NCBI RefSeq assembly: GCF_021654135.1
Contig: NZ_JAKGSD010000001.1
Coordinates: forward strand, 692,979-756,978
DNA from: Amycolatopsis tucumanensis
GTDB taxonomy: Bacteria > Actinomycetota > Actinomycetes > Mycobacteriales > Pseudonocardiaceae
DNA length: 64,000 nucleotides
Direction of reading: 5' to 3'
Shown: positions 43,235 through 51,407 of the stretch, piece after piece
How positions within the stretch are numbered: position 1 is the stretch's first letter
Layout: each line of letters starts with the position of its first letter
Position numbers and translations under genes: made by a program
Notes under the pieces: model-generated
Databases searched by the model: none
Seen by the model: only the letters and a program-made list of their open reading frames with translations
What the model was told of the DNA's origin: nothing

Positions 43235-44209
43235 TCACGCCCTCCCCAACCGGGCCGAACGCAGGCCGATCACCGCGATGAACGCGGTCACGGCGGTGAG
43301 GAGAACGCCGGTGAGCACGCGCCATCCGGCGGGTTCGGTGATCTCCAGCCACTCCTCGGCCAGCGCCACCGCCGCGGCGAGCGGGAAGGTGAACGACCAG
43401 AAGCCGAGCGAGAAGGACAGCCTGCGGTACCGCGGCAGCATCGCGGCCTGCACCAGCAGGAGCACGACGCCGACACCCACCACGGCTTGGGCGACCGGGT
43501 CGGCGGTGTGCCCGTGCAGGGAGAACCACGCCAGCCCGGCGACGCCGGGCGGGGCCAGCAGGATCGCGGTGGTCGGCAGCAGGGCGTCGGGCAGCGGAGT
43601 GTGGAACACCAAGCGGAGCACGACGATCGCCGTCATCACGAACGCGAAGAACGTCCCGACGCCGAACAGCGCCCAGCCGAGCCCGGGGTAGCCGAGCGCC
43701 GCCGCGACGTCCGCCCCGACGAGCCCCGGGGCGACGGTCGGCAAAAGATAGCCGGGGTGCATCGCCGCCAGGTCGAGCCGTCCCTCGAACCACGAGGCGA
43801 ACAGCCAGGCCGCGAGCAGCGCCGATGCCGCCAACGCGAGGAAGAACAGACTCCGGCCGACGGCGGGCGAGAAGCCGGACAGAGTACCGCCGAGGAGCAT
43901 CCCGGTGACCGGCGCCAGCGCCGCCATCGGCCCCTGCGCCGGATGCCGTAGTTGGTCCCGCAGTGGTTGCCCGCTCCGTTTTCCTCGGACGACGTGTGCG
44001 GCCAGCAGCCAGACCCACGCGATCACCGCGAGGATCCAGAATGCCTGCGGGACCACATGGGGAAGGCGGAGGGCGGGAGCCGCCTTGGTCCACGCCTCGG
44101 CGAGCCCGGCCAAGCCGAAGCCGATGGCGAGGGTGGTCAACGGAAGCCGTCCCGGCCGGGGGACGGCGGCAGGCGGGGCTGCTGGGCGATGGCCGAGGGT
44201 TCTGGTCAT
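43235..44209 (-). CDS. TDT/SLAC1-family transporter (TehA-like)
   Basis: Integral membrane protein (324 aa) with ten predicted helices, matching the tellurite-resistance/dicarboxylate transporter family: LTTLAIGFGLAGLAEAW at the first helix, PVTGMLLGGTLSGFSP, MHPGYLLPTVAPGLVGADVA and FWSFTFPLAAAVALAEEWL. The family includes TehA, SLAC1 anion channels and sulfite exporters. GGAGGA precedes ATG 44209. It has a leader of about 190 nt after regulon promoter E. Confidence 0.85.
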   Translation of the reverse strand: MTRTLGHRPAAPPAAVPRPGRLPLTTLAIGFGLAGLAEAWTKAAPALRLPHVVPQAFWILAVIAWVWLLAAHVVRGKRSGQPLRDQLRHPAQGPMAALAPVTGMLLGGTLSGFSPAVGRSLFFLALAASALLAAWLFASWFEGRLDLAAMHPGYLLPTVAPGLVGADVAAALGYPGLGWALFGVGTFFAFVMTAIVVLRLVFHTPLPDALLPTTAILLAPPGVAGLAWFSLHGHTADPVAQAVVGVGVVLLLVQAAMLPRYRRLSFSLGFWSFTFPLAAAVALAEEWLEITEPAGWRVLTGVLLTAVTAFIAVIGLRSARLGRA

Positions 44210-44398
44210 GGTGTCCTCCGTGGACGGTGGCGACGGCGGCACCGCCGCAGGAAGCGGTGCCGGGTGGGTAACCGGTGGGGCGTTCAGGCGTTCGCGGCGC
44301 ACGGCACCAGGCCCCCGGCCTCGTTGAGAGCCCCGGCGGTGGCGCCTCCCCGGTCACGTGGGCGGACGTCGTGAGCTGCTTGTTTCCTGCTGACGAAG

Positions 44399-44458
44399 AC
44401 CATGGTCGGCGGAACGCTCCGGGACTGCGCCCGTCAGATGACCGTCGTGGCGACGATC
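44399..44458 (-). promoter_or_regulatory. Bipartite regulon promoter, copy E
   Basis: On the minus strand GATCGTC (44458-44452) is followed by GTCATCTGACGG (44442-44431), then CATGGT (44404-44399) 38 bp after the start of the second box. It points at the TDT transporter and damaged split-barrel pair. Confidence 0.75.
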
Positions 44459-44606
44459 ATCGGCGGCCGGTCATGACGGAAGGCCCGCGGTCGGCGACAC
44501 GATCGGGTGCGGACAGGAAGCCGCGTGCGAAGCGGGGAAGGCGGCGTCGGCTTGGCGGCGAACCACTGCAAGAGGCCCGCGGTCAGTCTGCGAGGCCGGG
44601 TGGATT

Positions 44607-44625
44607 TAGTCATAAATCTGGACTA
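44607..44625. promoter_or_regulatory. MarR-type operator, second copy
   Basis: TAGTCATAAATCTGGACTA matches the operator at 12021-12039 in 15 of 19 positions. It lies 35 bp before the hypothetical gene at 44660. Confidence 0.6.
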
Positions 44626-44659
44626 GCTTGAACTCGTACCACTTCGGACAGGGGACAAC

Positions 44660-45280
44660 ATGACCAGGACGCTCGATCACCAAGAGATCTTCGAGCAGGC
44701 GTGGCAGGCGCCGGGCACCACGTCGGTGGAGCTGCCGGCGGTGCAGGTGAACGAGGTGCTGCGCGAACGCTATGACGTGCGGCCTCCCTTCGCCTACACC
44801 GGCACTCACCTGTGGGACATGGAGGTACGCAAGGCGGTGGCACCCGATGTGTATCTGCACGGCGTGAAGCCGGGCAGCGTGGAAAAGTTCCCGAGTGTGC
44901 TCAGGGGCCGGATCGAGGACTTCACGCGGGTGTCGGAGCAACGGTTGTGGGCCGACCGCGACCACTACGGGACGGTCGTCGAGCACGTACGCCTCGATCA
45001 CGAGTACCGGCGGGCCTTCTTCATCGGCGCCGAGCGGTTCACGACACCGGACGGCCGGGTCCTCACCGCGGGCACCGGCCAGCCGATCTTCCACGTGGAG
45101 CACTCCGTGGCCGGCGCGGAGGACGATCCGCTCAACCTGTGGCGCATCGTCCTCCTCACCGAGACCCCGGACGACACCCTGTCCGCGGCCTTCGACGAGC
45201 TGGCTCACGACCGCTACCTCAGGGACTTCATCGAGATCCACCTGCGCAAGGATCTGGGGCGCGAACTGGAGCGTCGCTGA
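44660..45280 (+). CDS. Hypothetical protein
   Basis: Unrecognised 206-residue soluble protein, beginning MTRTLDHQEIFEQAWQAPGT. It is rich in aromatic and charged residues (GTHLWDMEVRKAV, RLWADRDHYGTVVEHVRLDH, FHVEHSVAG) with no signal peptide or membrane segment. AGGGGAC precedes the start, and a MarR-type operator lies upstream, so it may belong with the LLM/RclA operon in one regulon. I cannot assign a fold. Confidence 0.7.
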   Translation: MTRTLDHQEIFEQAWQAPGTTSVELPAVQVNEVLRERYDVRPPFAYTGTHLWDMEVRKAVAPDVYLHGVKPGSVEKFPSVLRGRIEDFTRVSEQRLWADRDHYGTVVEHVRLDHEYRRAFFIGAERFTTPDGRVLTAGTGQPIFHVEHSVAGAEDDPLNLWRIVLLTETPDDTLSAAFDELAHDRYLRDFIEIHLRKDLGRELERR

Positions 45281-45395
45281 AGTGGCCGGTGTGCCGGCCC
45301 CGGCGTACCCGTCGCACTCCGGTCGAATGACTGGTGCGGGAAAGGCGTCGAGCCGGGCATCATCGCCGGTGTCCGGAAGTGACAGGAGGAAGACC

Positions 45396-45989
45396 ATGCG
45401 AATCGGGATCCTGGGCGCAGGCGCGATCGGCGCGGCCTTTGCGCGGCGACTGGTGGCGGGCGGCCACGAAGCACTGCTGAGCAACAGCCGCGGGCCGGAC
45501 ACGCTCGCCGGACTGGTGGCCGAACTCGGTCCCGGAGCGTCGGCCGGCACTCGCCTGGAGGCCGCGCGTGCGGAGATCGTGGTACTCGCCGTGCCACGGC
45601 CCCAGGTGACAGCGGTCCTCGACGGCCTGCCCGCCTGGGACGGCCGGATTCTGGTCGACGCCACCAATGACTTCTCGGTGCGCCCGCGCCCGGATGAGCC
45701 GACGACCAGCGAACAGGTCGCCGCGCTGGCTCCCGGCGCGCGTGTGCTGAAGGCGCTCAACCACCTGTTCGCGGCGAGCCTGGCGGCGGCGCCCCACGCG
45801 GCGGCCGGTAACCGGGTGCTGTTCGTCTCCGGCGACGACCACGAGGCCAAGAAGCAGTTCTCCGCCGTCCTGACCGACCTCGGGTACGCCCCGATCGACC
45901 TCGGTGGCCTGGCCGCGGGCGGCCGGCTGCACCAGGCCAACGGCGGCCCGTTGGTCGGTCACGACCTGGTCCGGCTGGCATCCGCCTGA
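45396..45989 (+). CDS. NADPH-dependent F420 reductase-like protein
   Basis: A 197-residue Rossmann protein with the N-terminal dinucleotide motif GILGAGAIGAAFARRLVAGGH and SNSRGPDTLAGL, typical of NADP-binding F420 oxidoreductase/pyrroline reductase-like domains. ATNDFS and KALNHLFA correspond to conserved stretches. Such proteins may pass electrons to F420, which LLM enzymes in the island could use, but that is inference. AGGAGG precedes the ATG. Confidence 0.8.
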   Translation: MRIGILGAGAIGAAFARRLVAGGHEALLSNSRGPDTLAGLVAELGPGASAGTRLEAARAEIVVLAVPRPQVTAVLDGLPAWDGRILVDATNDFSVRPRPDEPTTSEQVAALAPGARVLKALNHLFAASLAAAPHAAAGNRVLFVSGDDHEAKKQFSAVLTDLGYAPIDLGGLAAGGRLHQANGGPLVGHDLVRLASA

Positions 45990-46005
45990 ACGCGGGCCGG
46001 CCGGA

Positions 46006-46353
46006 TCACCCGCTCCCGTCAGCCCGCCGTTCGATCAGCATGACGTGGTTCCCGTCCGGGTCGGTCAGCTGGACGTCGGCCCCTTCAGTCCCGGACAGGA
46101 CCCGCCCACCGGCCTCGAGTGCCTCCGCGAGCGCGGCCGGGACGTCGTCGACCACCACGGCGAACGCAGGCCGCGAAGGACGTTTCGGATCGGCCGGGCC
46201 GCAGAGCGAGAGCGCGACGTACTCGGATGCGAGCCCGGCCCACCGGTTACCGTCCACTCCGCGCTCCGTGCAGCCGAGCGCGGCGTAGAACGCGGCCGAG
46301 GCGGCCACGTCGGACACCGGCAGCACGCAGAACCTGACCGATTTCCCGCTCAT
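46006..46353 (-). CDS. VOC-family (glyoxalase/bleomycin-resistance-like) protein
   Basis: Single-domain VOC protein (115 aa): VRFCVLPVSDVAASAAFYAA at the start, PAFAVVVDDVPAALAEAL in the middle and QLTDPDGNHVMLIE at the end. It could be a small metal-dependent isomerase/lyase or a binding protein. It overlaps the flavin reductase gene by one codon, so the pair is coupled. Confidence 0.8.
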   Translation of the reverse strand: MSGKSVRFCVLPVSDVAASAAFYAALGCTERGVDGNRWAGLASEYVALSLCGPADPKRPSRPAFAVVVDDVPAALAEALEAGGRVLSGTEGADVQLTDPDGNHVMLIERRADGSG

Positions 46354-46913
46354 CACCGCTCCTCCGCACCCGAACCGGCCACCCGCGGGAGCGGCAGCGT
46401 GTGCATGGCGCCGTCGTGGAAGACCAACGGACGCTTTCCGAACGTCTCGACGGCTTCGACCCGTCCCACGGCGATCTCGTGGTCCCCGCCGGTGTGCACC
46501 TCCACCAACGAGCATTTCAGCACCGCCGAGATCCCGGCCAGCTCGGGCAGCCCGTCGCGCCGGTGCCAAGCCAGGCCGGCGAACTTGTCGCCACCCGAGC
46601 GGGCGAACACCTCGGCGACGTCGTGCTGGTCCGCGGCGAGAACCTGCACCAGGAACCGCCCCGCGGCACGGATCCGCGGCCACGTCGTCGAGGAAAGCGC
46701 GGCACAGAACAGCACCAACGGCGGTTCGAGGGACAGCGACGTGAACGAGTTGACCGCGAGACCGACCGGCACCCCATCGGTGCCCGCACTGGTGACGGCC
46801 GCGACCCCCGTCGGCCACGTGGCGCAGGTCTGCCGCAACTGGGCCGCCTCGACGAGGTTCTCCACCCCACGCACCGTTTCGCCGGAGTCCACATGCGACA
46901 TCCGATCGACCAT
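46353..46913 (-). CDS. Flavin reductase-like protein
   Basis: A 186-residue FMN-binding split-barrel reductase (HpaC/DIM6 type): TWPTGVAAVTSAGTDGVPVG, AVNSFTSLSLEPPLVLFC and VTSAG-type loops, with the C-terminal HEIAVGRVEAV block. It would supply reduced flavin to LLM or two-component monooxygenases of the island. GGGAGG precedes tandem ATGs (46916/46913). It is divergent from the FAD monooxygenase gene, with two matching dyads between them. Confidence 0.85.
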   Translation of the reverse strand: MVDRMSHVDSGETVRGVENLVEAAQLRQTCATWPTGVAAVTSAGTDGVPVGLAVNSFTSLSLEPPLVLFCAALSSTTWPRIRAAGRFLVQVLAADQHDVAEVFARSGGDKFAGLAWHRRDGLPELAGISAVLKCSLVEVHTGGDHEIAVGRVEAVETFGKRPLVFHDGAMHTLPLPRVAGSGAEER

Positions 46914-46994
46914 CATCGCCTCCCAACGTCGTCGTCGCGGGAGATCGTGCTCGGCGGCGGAGGGGTTGTCTGTGACTTTTATTCCAGCCGCGCG

Positions 46995-47106
46995 ATTTCG
47001 ATATCCGAAAATCCTCGACGACAACATTTGCGCCCTGACTCTTGACGCCGGAAGCACCCGATGGTCACTCTGAAAAGAGAACCGAATACTTTTCGAATAG
47101 CGAAAA
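46995..47106. promoter_or_regulatory. Pair of TTTCG-N5-CGAAA dyads in a divergent promoter
   Basis: TTTCGATATCCGAAA lies at 46996-47010 and TTTCGAATAGCGAAA at 47091-47105, 95 bp apart, in an AT-richer stretch between flavin reductase and monooxygenase. The IclR regulator at 48324 is the nearest candidate to bind them. Confidence 0.6.
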
Positions 47107-47122
47107 CAATCACGGAGGAACT

Positions 47123-48286
47123 GTGCACATCGCGATCGTCGGGGGCGGGATCGGCGGGCTGTGCGCCGCGAACGCCCTGCTCCGGAGCGGGTTCGACGTG
47201 ACCGTCCACGAGCAGGCGGCCACCCTGCGCGAAGTGGGGGCCGGCGTCCTGGTGACCCCGAACAGCATCCGGCACCTGCACCGCATGGGATTGGCCGACG
47301 CCGTCGAAACCCTGGGCGCGCGGATCGGCGCGGGTTCCCGGTACTGCCACGCCGACGGCACGCCGGTCGGCGACATCCCAACTTCGGACTCGGCCGGGGA
47401 GTTCGGGGTCTACGGCATGCACCGGGCCGACCTGCTGGAGACGTTGGCCGCGTCCCTTCCGGACGGAACAGTCGCCACGGGGCGGCGCTGCGTCGGCTTC
47501 AGCCAGGACGCCGGTGGCGCGCGGATGCTGTTCGCCGACGGCACCTCCATCGACGCCGACGCGGTCGTCGCGGCCGACGGTATCCGTTCCGGCCTCCAGC
47601 ACCACGTCGTGCAACCGGCGGCCCCCGTCTACTCCGGCCACGTCGCCTACCGCGGGCTGGTCCCGTCGGAAGCCGTTCCGGAGTGGCCGACCGACGTCCA
47701 ACTGGTGTGGATGGGCGACCGGCAGCACTTCATGGTCTACCCCGTGCGCGGAGGACGGTTGCTCAACTACGTCGGGTTCCTCCCGCACCCCGCCGGCGTC
47801 GATGAGTCGTGGTCCGGCCAGGGCGACCCCGACGAGTTGCGGGCGGCTTTCGAATCGTGGGACCCGCTGATCGGCAAGCTCCTCGTCCACGTCGACACGA
47901 CCTACTGGTGGGGACTCTACGACCGCGAACCGCTGGCGTCCTGGACCAGGGGGCGCCTCGCTCTGCTCGGCGACGCCGCGCACCCGATGCTGCCCCACCT
48001 CGGCCAAGGCGCGAACCAGACCATGGAGGACGGAGTCGCGCTCGCGTCCGTGCTACGGGAAGCCGCGCCAGACCGGATCCCGGACGCGCTGGCGGCCTAC
48101 GAGGCGCTGCGCAAGCCCCGCACCACGATCGTCCAGAACGGCGCCCGCGCGAACGGGCGGCGCTACGACTCTGCCTACACCGATCTCGCCCAGCGCGACG
48201 CCGAAATCGCCGACGCGGCCGTGTTCCGCGCCTGGCTTTACGATCACGACGTCGAGCAGGACGCGCGGGAGGTACTGGCGCGGTGA
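47123..48286 (+). CDS. FAD-dependent aromatic monooxygenase
   Basis: Group A flavoprotein hydroxylase (387 aa) like 3-hydroxybenzoate 6- or salicylate hydroxylase. FAD motif GGGIGGLCAANALL (near 6-19), DG motif VVAADGIRSGLQ and GD motif LLGDAAHPMLPHLGQGANQ are intact. GTG 47123 is chosen for its CGGAGGAA site. The flavin reductase lies divergently upstream, and the IclR regulator and MFS transporter follow, which gives a small import-and-hydroxylate unit. The substrate is probably an aromatic acid. Confidence 0.87.
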   Translation: MHIAIVGGGIGGLCAANALLRSGFDVTVHEQAATLREVGAGVLVTPNSIRHLHRMGLADAVETLGARIGAGSRYCHADGTPVGDIPTSDSAGEFGVYGMHRADLLETLAASLPDGTVATGRRCVGFSQDAGGARMLFADGTSIDADAVVAADGIRSGLQHHVVQPAAPVYSGHVAYRGLVPSEAVPEWPTDVQLVWMGDRQHFMVYPVRGGRLLNYVGFLPHPAGVDESWSGQGDPDELRAAFESWDPLIGKLLVHVDTTYWWGLYDREPLASWTRGRLALLGDAAHPMLPHLGQGANQTMEDGVALASVLREAAPDRIPDALAAYEALRKPRTTIVQNGARANGRRYDSAYTDLAQRDAEIADAAVFRAWLYDHDVEQDAREVLAR

Positions 48287-48323
48287 ACGGACGAATCCAT
48301 CCTGCCCGTGTCGCGCGGGCGTC

Positions 48324-49088
48324 ATGAGCGGCCCGGAACGCGGCCCCGAGGGCATGGCGGGGCTGGCGAAAGGGCTGGCGGTCATCGAGTCCTTCACCGC
48401 CGGACAGCCGCAGCTCACCGTCAGCGAGGCGGCCCGGGCGACCGGGCTCAGCCCGGCCGCGGCCCGCCGGTGCCTGCTGACCCTCGCCGACCTCGGCTAC
48501 CTCTACCGCGACGGGAACCGGTTCAAGCCCACCCCGCGCATGATCCGGCTGGGTTCGGTCTACTTCGAGGTCGCCGACGTGCCCCGGCTCGCCCAGCCGA
48601 TCGTCACCGTGGCCCGGGACGAGATCGGCGAAGCAGTGTCCGTCGCGGTTCTGGAGGGCGCCGAGGCGCTCATCGTCGCCCGCGCGGAGGTCCAGCGCAT
48701 CGTCAACACCGGGGTACGCCTGGGCGCGCGGCTGCCCGTGCACGCATCGGCCTCCGGGCGGGTCCTGCTGGCCGGGCTCCCCGACGACTCCGTCGAAACC
48801 CTCCTCGAGGCGAGCACCCCGGTCCGGACCACACCTCACACGCTCGTCACCAGGTCCGAGATCCGCGACCGGATCGAGCTGGCCCGCATCGACGGCGTCG
48901 CCTACACCAACGAAGAGCTCGAACTCGGCATGCGCTCCATGGCCGTTCCCGTCACCGACTCTGCGGGCCGCGTCCGGGCGGCCATGACGACCAGCTCCTT
49001 CGCCGCCCGCGCGTCGATCGACGAGATGCACCGCGAATTCCTGCCGGTGCTGCGGAAGCACGCCGCGGCGCTCGGCCGCAGCCTTTAG
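48324..49088 (+). CDS. IclR-family regulator (PcaR/PobR-like)
   Basis: A 254-residue IclR regulator: LAKGLAVIESFTAGQPQLTV, the recognition region GLSPAAARRCLLTLADLGYL, and an effector domain with SASGRVLLAGL and NEELELGMRSMAVPV. The sequence resembles PcaR/PcaU-type regulators of protocatechuate-class pathways. It lies between the monooxygenase and the MFS transporter, all co-oriented. A matching pair of dyads upstream of the monooxygenase is a plausible target. Confidence 0.86.
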   Translation: MSGPERGPEGMAGLAKGLAVIESFTAGQPQLTVSEAARATGLSPAAARRCLLTLADLGYLYRDGNRFKPTPRMIRLGSVYFEVADVPRLAQPIVTVARDEIGEAVSVAVLEGAEALIVARAEVQRIVNTGVRLGARLPVHASASGRVLLAGLPDDSVETLLEASTPVRTTPHTLVTRSEIRDRIELARIDGVAYTNEELELGMRSMAVPVTDSAGRVRAAMTTSSFAARASIDEMHREFLPVLRKHAAALGRSL

Positions 49089-49139
49089 CCGCTCCGGCGT
49101 ACGAAAACCCCCACGAACAGATACAGCGAGGTATTGATC

Positions 49140-50501
49140 GTGCCCTCTTCACCCCCTACCGTCCGGCTCCCCCAGTTCCTCGACGACCGCCCGCTCGGCC
49201 GGCTGCAGTACGGCGTGCTCACCCTGTGCGGTCTCGTCATGTTCCTCGACGGGTTCGACACCCAGGCGATCAGCTATGCCGCGCCCGCCATCGCCCGCGA
49301 CTGGCACCTGCCGTCGGCAGCCTTCGGACCGGTCTTCTCGGCCGCCCTGATCGGGCTCATGATCGGCTACCTGGTGATCTCGCCGCTGGCGGACCGCGTC
49401 GGACGCCGCACCATGATCGTGGCCGCGACGACGGCGTTCAGCGTGCTGACGCTGCTGACGGTGTTCGCGCAGTCCGTCGAGGCTCTTTTCGTGATCAGGC
49501 TGCTCACCGGGATCCCGCTCGGCGCGGCGACGCCCAGCGCGATCGCGTTGACGAGCGAGTACGCCCCCAAGCGGCTCCGGGCGACGTTCGTCCTCGTCAT
49601 CTACTGCGGATACTCGCTGGGCTTCGTCGTGGCCGGCGCTGTCTCGGGGGCTCTGATCCCGGTCTACGGCTGGCATTCGGTCTTCCTCGTCGGCGGCATC
49701 GCTCCGGTCCTCCTGGTCCCGCTGCTGTGGCGTCGGCTGCCGGAATCACCGACCGTCTGCCTGCGCCGTGGCCGCCCGGTGGCCCACCTCCTGCGACGGC
49801 TCGACCCGTCGCTCCCCCAGGACGTCCAAGTGCTCGGGGAGCCGGCTGAAGCGACACACCGCGTTCCCTTGGCGCGGCTGTTCTCTCACCGCTGGGTGAT
49901 GGGCACACTCCTGCTGTGGGCGGCGTTCACGATCAACCTCGCCGTGTTCTACGCCCTGCAGAGCTGGCTGCCCACCCTGCTGGGGAAGGCCGGCTACTCG
50001 CCGAGCGCGGTCGTCGCCGCCACGACGCTGACCACGGTCGGCGGGATCGCGGCCGCGGTGGTCATCGGCCCGGCCATGGACTGGATCGGCGCGGCTCAGA
50101 CCCTCGGCGCGCTCTACCTCGTCGGGTTCGTCAGTGTGGGTTTCCTGGGTTTCGCCCTGGATCTGCCGTTGTGGGTGGTGCTGGTCGTGAACTTCGTCGC
50201 GGGGTGCTGCGTCAGTGGCGGCCAGAAGAGCGTCAGCGCGTACACGTCGATGTTCTACCCGACCGAGATGCGCTCGACCGGTGTCGGCTGGGGACTCGGC
50301 GTGGGCCGCGTCGGCGGTATCTTCGGCCCGATCGCGGTCGGCGTGGCGGTGTCCGCGGGGTGGTCGGACCGCTCACTATTCATGGCGGTGGCGGTGCCGC
50401 TGCTGATCGGGGCGGTGCTCGTACTCGCCCTCCCGCGCAGCGCCCGGCGAGCCACCGCAGCGGAGCCGCTGCCGCAGGCGGCTTCCGAACCCTCTTCTTA
50501 G
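49140..50501 (+). CDS. MFS transporter for aromatic acids (AAHS family)
   Basis: Twelve-helix major-facilitator protein (453 aa) of the aromatic acid:H+ symporter group, as in PcaK/BenK. The helix-1 motif LCGLVMFLDGFDTQAISYAA carries the family Asp residues, and the loop 2-3 signature GYLVISPLADRVGRRTMI is intact. GTG 49140 is favoured over TTG 49134 by spacing to AGCGAGG. It follows the IclR gene, so uptake is likely co-regulated with the hydroxylase. Confidence 0.88.
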   Translation: MPSSPPTVRLPQFLDDRPLGRLQYGVLTLCGLVMFLDGFDTQAISYAAPAIARDWHLPSAAFGPVFSAALIGLMIGYLVISPLADRVGRRTMIVAATTAFSVLTLLTVFAQSVEALFVIRLLTGIPLGAATPSAIALTSEYAPKRLRATFVLVIYCGYSLGFVVAGAVSGALIPVYGWHSVFLVGGIAPVLLVPLLWRRLPESPTVCLRRGRPVAHLLRRLDPSLPQDVQVLGEPAEATHRVPLARLFSHRWVMGTLLLWAAFTINLAVFYALQSWLPTLLGKAGYSPSAVVAATTLTTVGGIAAAVVIGPAMDWIGAAQTLGALYLVGFVSVGFLGFALDLPLWVVLVVNFVAGCCVSGGQKSVSAYTSMFYPTEMRSTGVGWGLGVGRVGGIFGPIAVGVAVSAGWSDRSLFMAVAVPLLIGAVLVLALPRSARRATAAEPLPQAASEPSS

Positions 50502-50507
50502 GACGGT

Positions 50508-50540
50508 GCCCGGCCCCGGCTGCGATTCCCGGGGCCGGGC
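50508..50540. terminator. Bidirectional hairpin terminator
   Basis: A 12-bp perfect stem, GCCCGGCCCCGG (50508-50519) with CCGGGGCCGGGC (50529-50540), and a 9-nt loop, lies between the convergent MFS and Crp-family genes. Confidence 0.8.
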
Positions 50541-50541
50541 C

Positions 50542-51345
50542 CTATTCGATGACGGCTTCCTGCTCGAGGGCCTCGACGTCGAGGATTTCCAGTTTACGGC
50601 CGTTGTAACGGACGATCCCCTGCGACCGGAAGCGGCCGATGATGCGGCTGACGACTTCCCGCACGGTCCCGACCGAATCGGCGAGCTCCTGCTGCGACAG
50701 CCACACCGTCGGCAGTCCGCCGTCCGGGTCGGACATCGCGAGCTGGGAGATGTGCTGCGCGATCCGGGTGGCCGTGTCGGCGAAGACGCTCGCCTCGAGC
50801 GCACTGGTCCGCAGCATCATCAGCCGGGCCAGCTCGCGCGAGAGGGCCAAACCGACCGCCGGGTCGCGTTCGACGGCAGCCCGGAACCGCGGGCCGCGGA
50901 TCATGAGCAGCCGGGACGGGACCAGAGCCTGGAAGTGCAGGTGCTGCTCGAACGCGGGCTGGTCGCTGATCGAGCGCGCAAGTCCCCAGCTGTCGCCCCG
51001 CCGCATGTACTGCAGCGTGGCCTGCCGGCCCTGCGGGCTCCGCAGGAATCCGCGGAACACGCCGTCGACCACCAGGGTGATCGGGTACGGCTCGGTAAGC
51101 CACGCGTAGTCGGTCTCCTGCACGAGGTGCCCGGCCGCGAACGTGGACACGACGGCTTCGGTGAGCAGCTCGTTCCGGTAGTCCTCACCCGGCAACCGGC
51201 CAAGGAAGCTGTCGTTCCACGCGGCCCGGACCCCGGCGTCCTGAGCATGGAGGGAGGCACCCGCCATGACGCCCCTTTCCCCACCGGCGAAATGCGTCCG
51301 TGCCGTCGCGACGCTCCAGCGGTCCTGTCCTCGGGCAGAAGTCAT
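50542..51345 (-). CDS. Crp/Fnr-family transcriptional regulator
   Basis: A 267-residue regulator with a cNMP-type beta-roll (AAGHLVQETDY... VDGVFRGFLRS) and a C-terminal Crp-type winged helix, SQQELADSVGTVREVVSRI and GIVRYNGRKLEIL. The cyclic-nucleotide phosphate-binding glutamate/arginine pair is not obvious, and no Fnr cysteine cluster is seen, so the signal is unknown. It lies downstream of the LLM operon after a strong hairpin and may control it. Confidence 0.84.
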   Translation of the reverse strand: MTSARGQDRWSVATARTHFAGGERGVMAGASLHAQDAGVRAAWNDSFLGRLPGEDYRNELLTEAVVSTFAAGHLVQETDYAWLTEPYPITLVVDGVFRGFLRSPQGRQATLQYMRRGDSWGLARSISDQPAFEQHLHFQALVPSRLLMIRGPRFRAAVERDPAVGLALSRELARLMMLRTSALEASVFADTATRIAQHISQLAMSDPDGGLPTVWLSQQELADSVGTVREVVSRIIGRFRSQGIVRYNGRKLEILDVEALEQEAVIE

Positions 51346-51369
51346 GGTGAGCCTAACCTCCCTCGTACC

Positions 51370-51402
51370 GGGGCGCCGCCGGACGACAGCCGGCGGCGCC
51401 CC
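51370..51402 (-). terminator. Hairpin terminator after the LLM operon
   Basis: A 13-bp perfect stem, GGGGCGCCGCCGG (51370-51382) with CCGGCGGCGCCCC (51390-51402), and a 7-nt loop, lies 6 bp past the LLM stop and before the Crp-family gene. Confidence 0.8.
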
Positions 51403-51407
51403 GCTGA

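Larger units (their letters stand above)
44210..44659. other. 450-bp divergent intergenic region
   Basis: No coding sequence is supported here. It holds regulon promoter E on the minus strand and a MarR-type site at 44607-44625 on the plus side. The rest shows no recognisable feature. Confidence 0.6.

Noticed and set aside
45322..45363. Sixth copy of the bipartite promoter before the F420 reductase-like gene
   Set aside because: GTCGAATGAC is the reverse of one box and a CATCAT follows at about the right distance, but the GACCGTC box and GG extension are absent.
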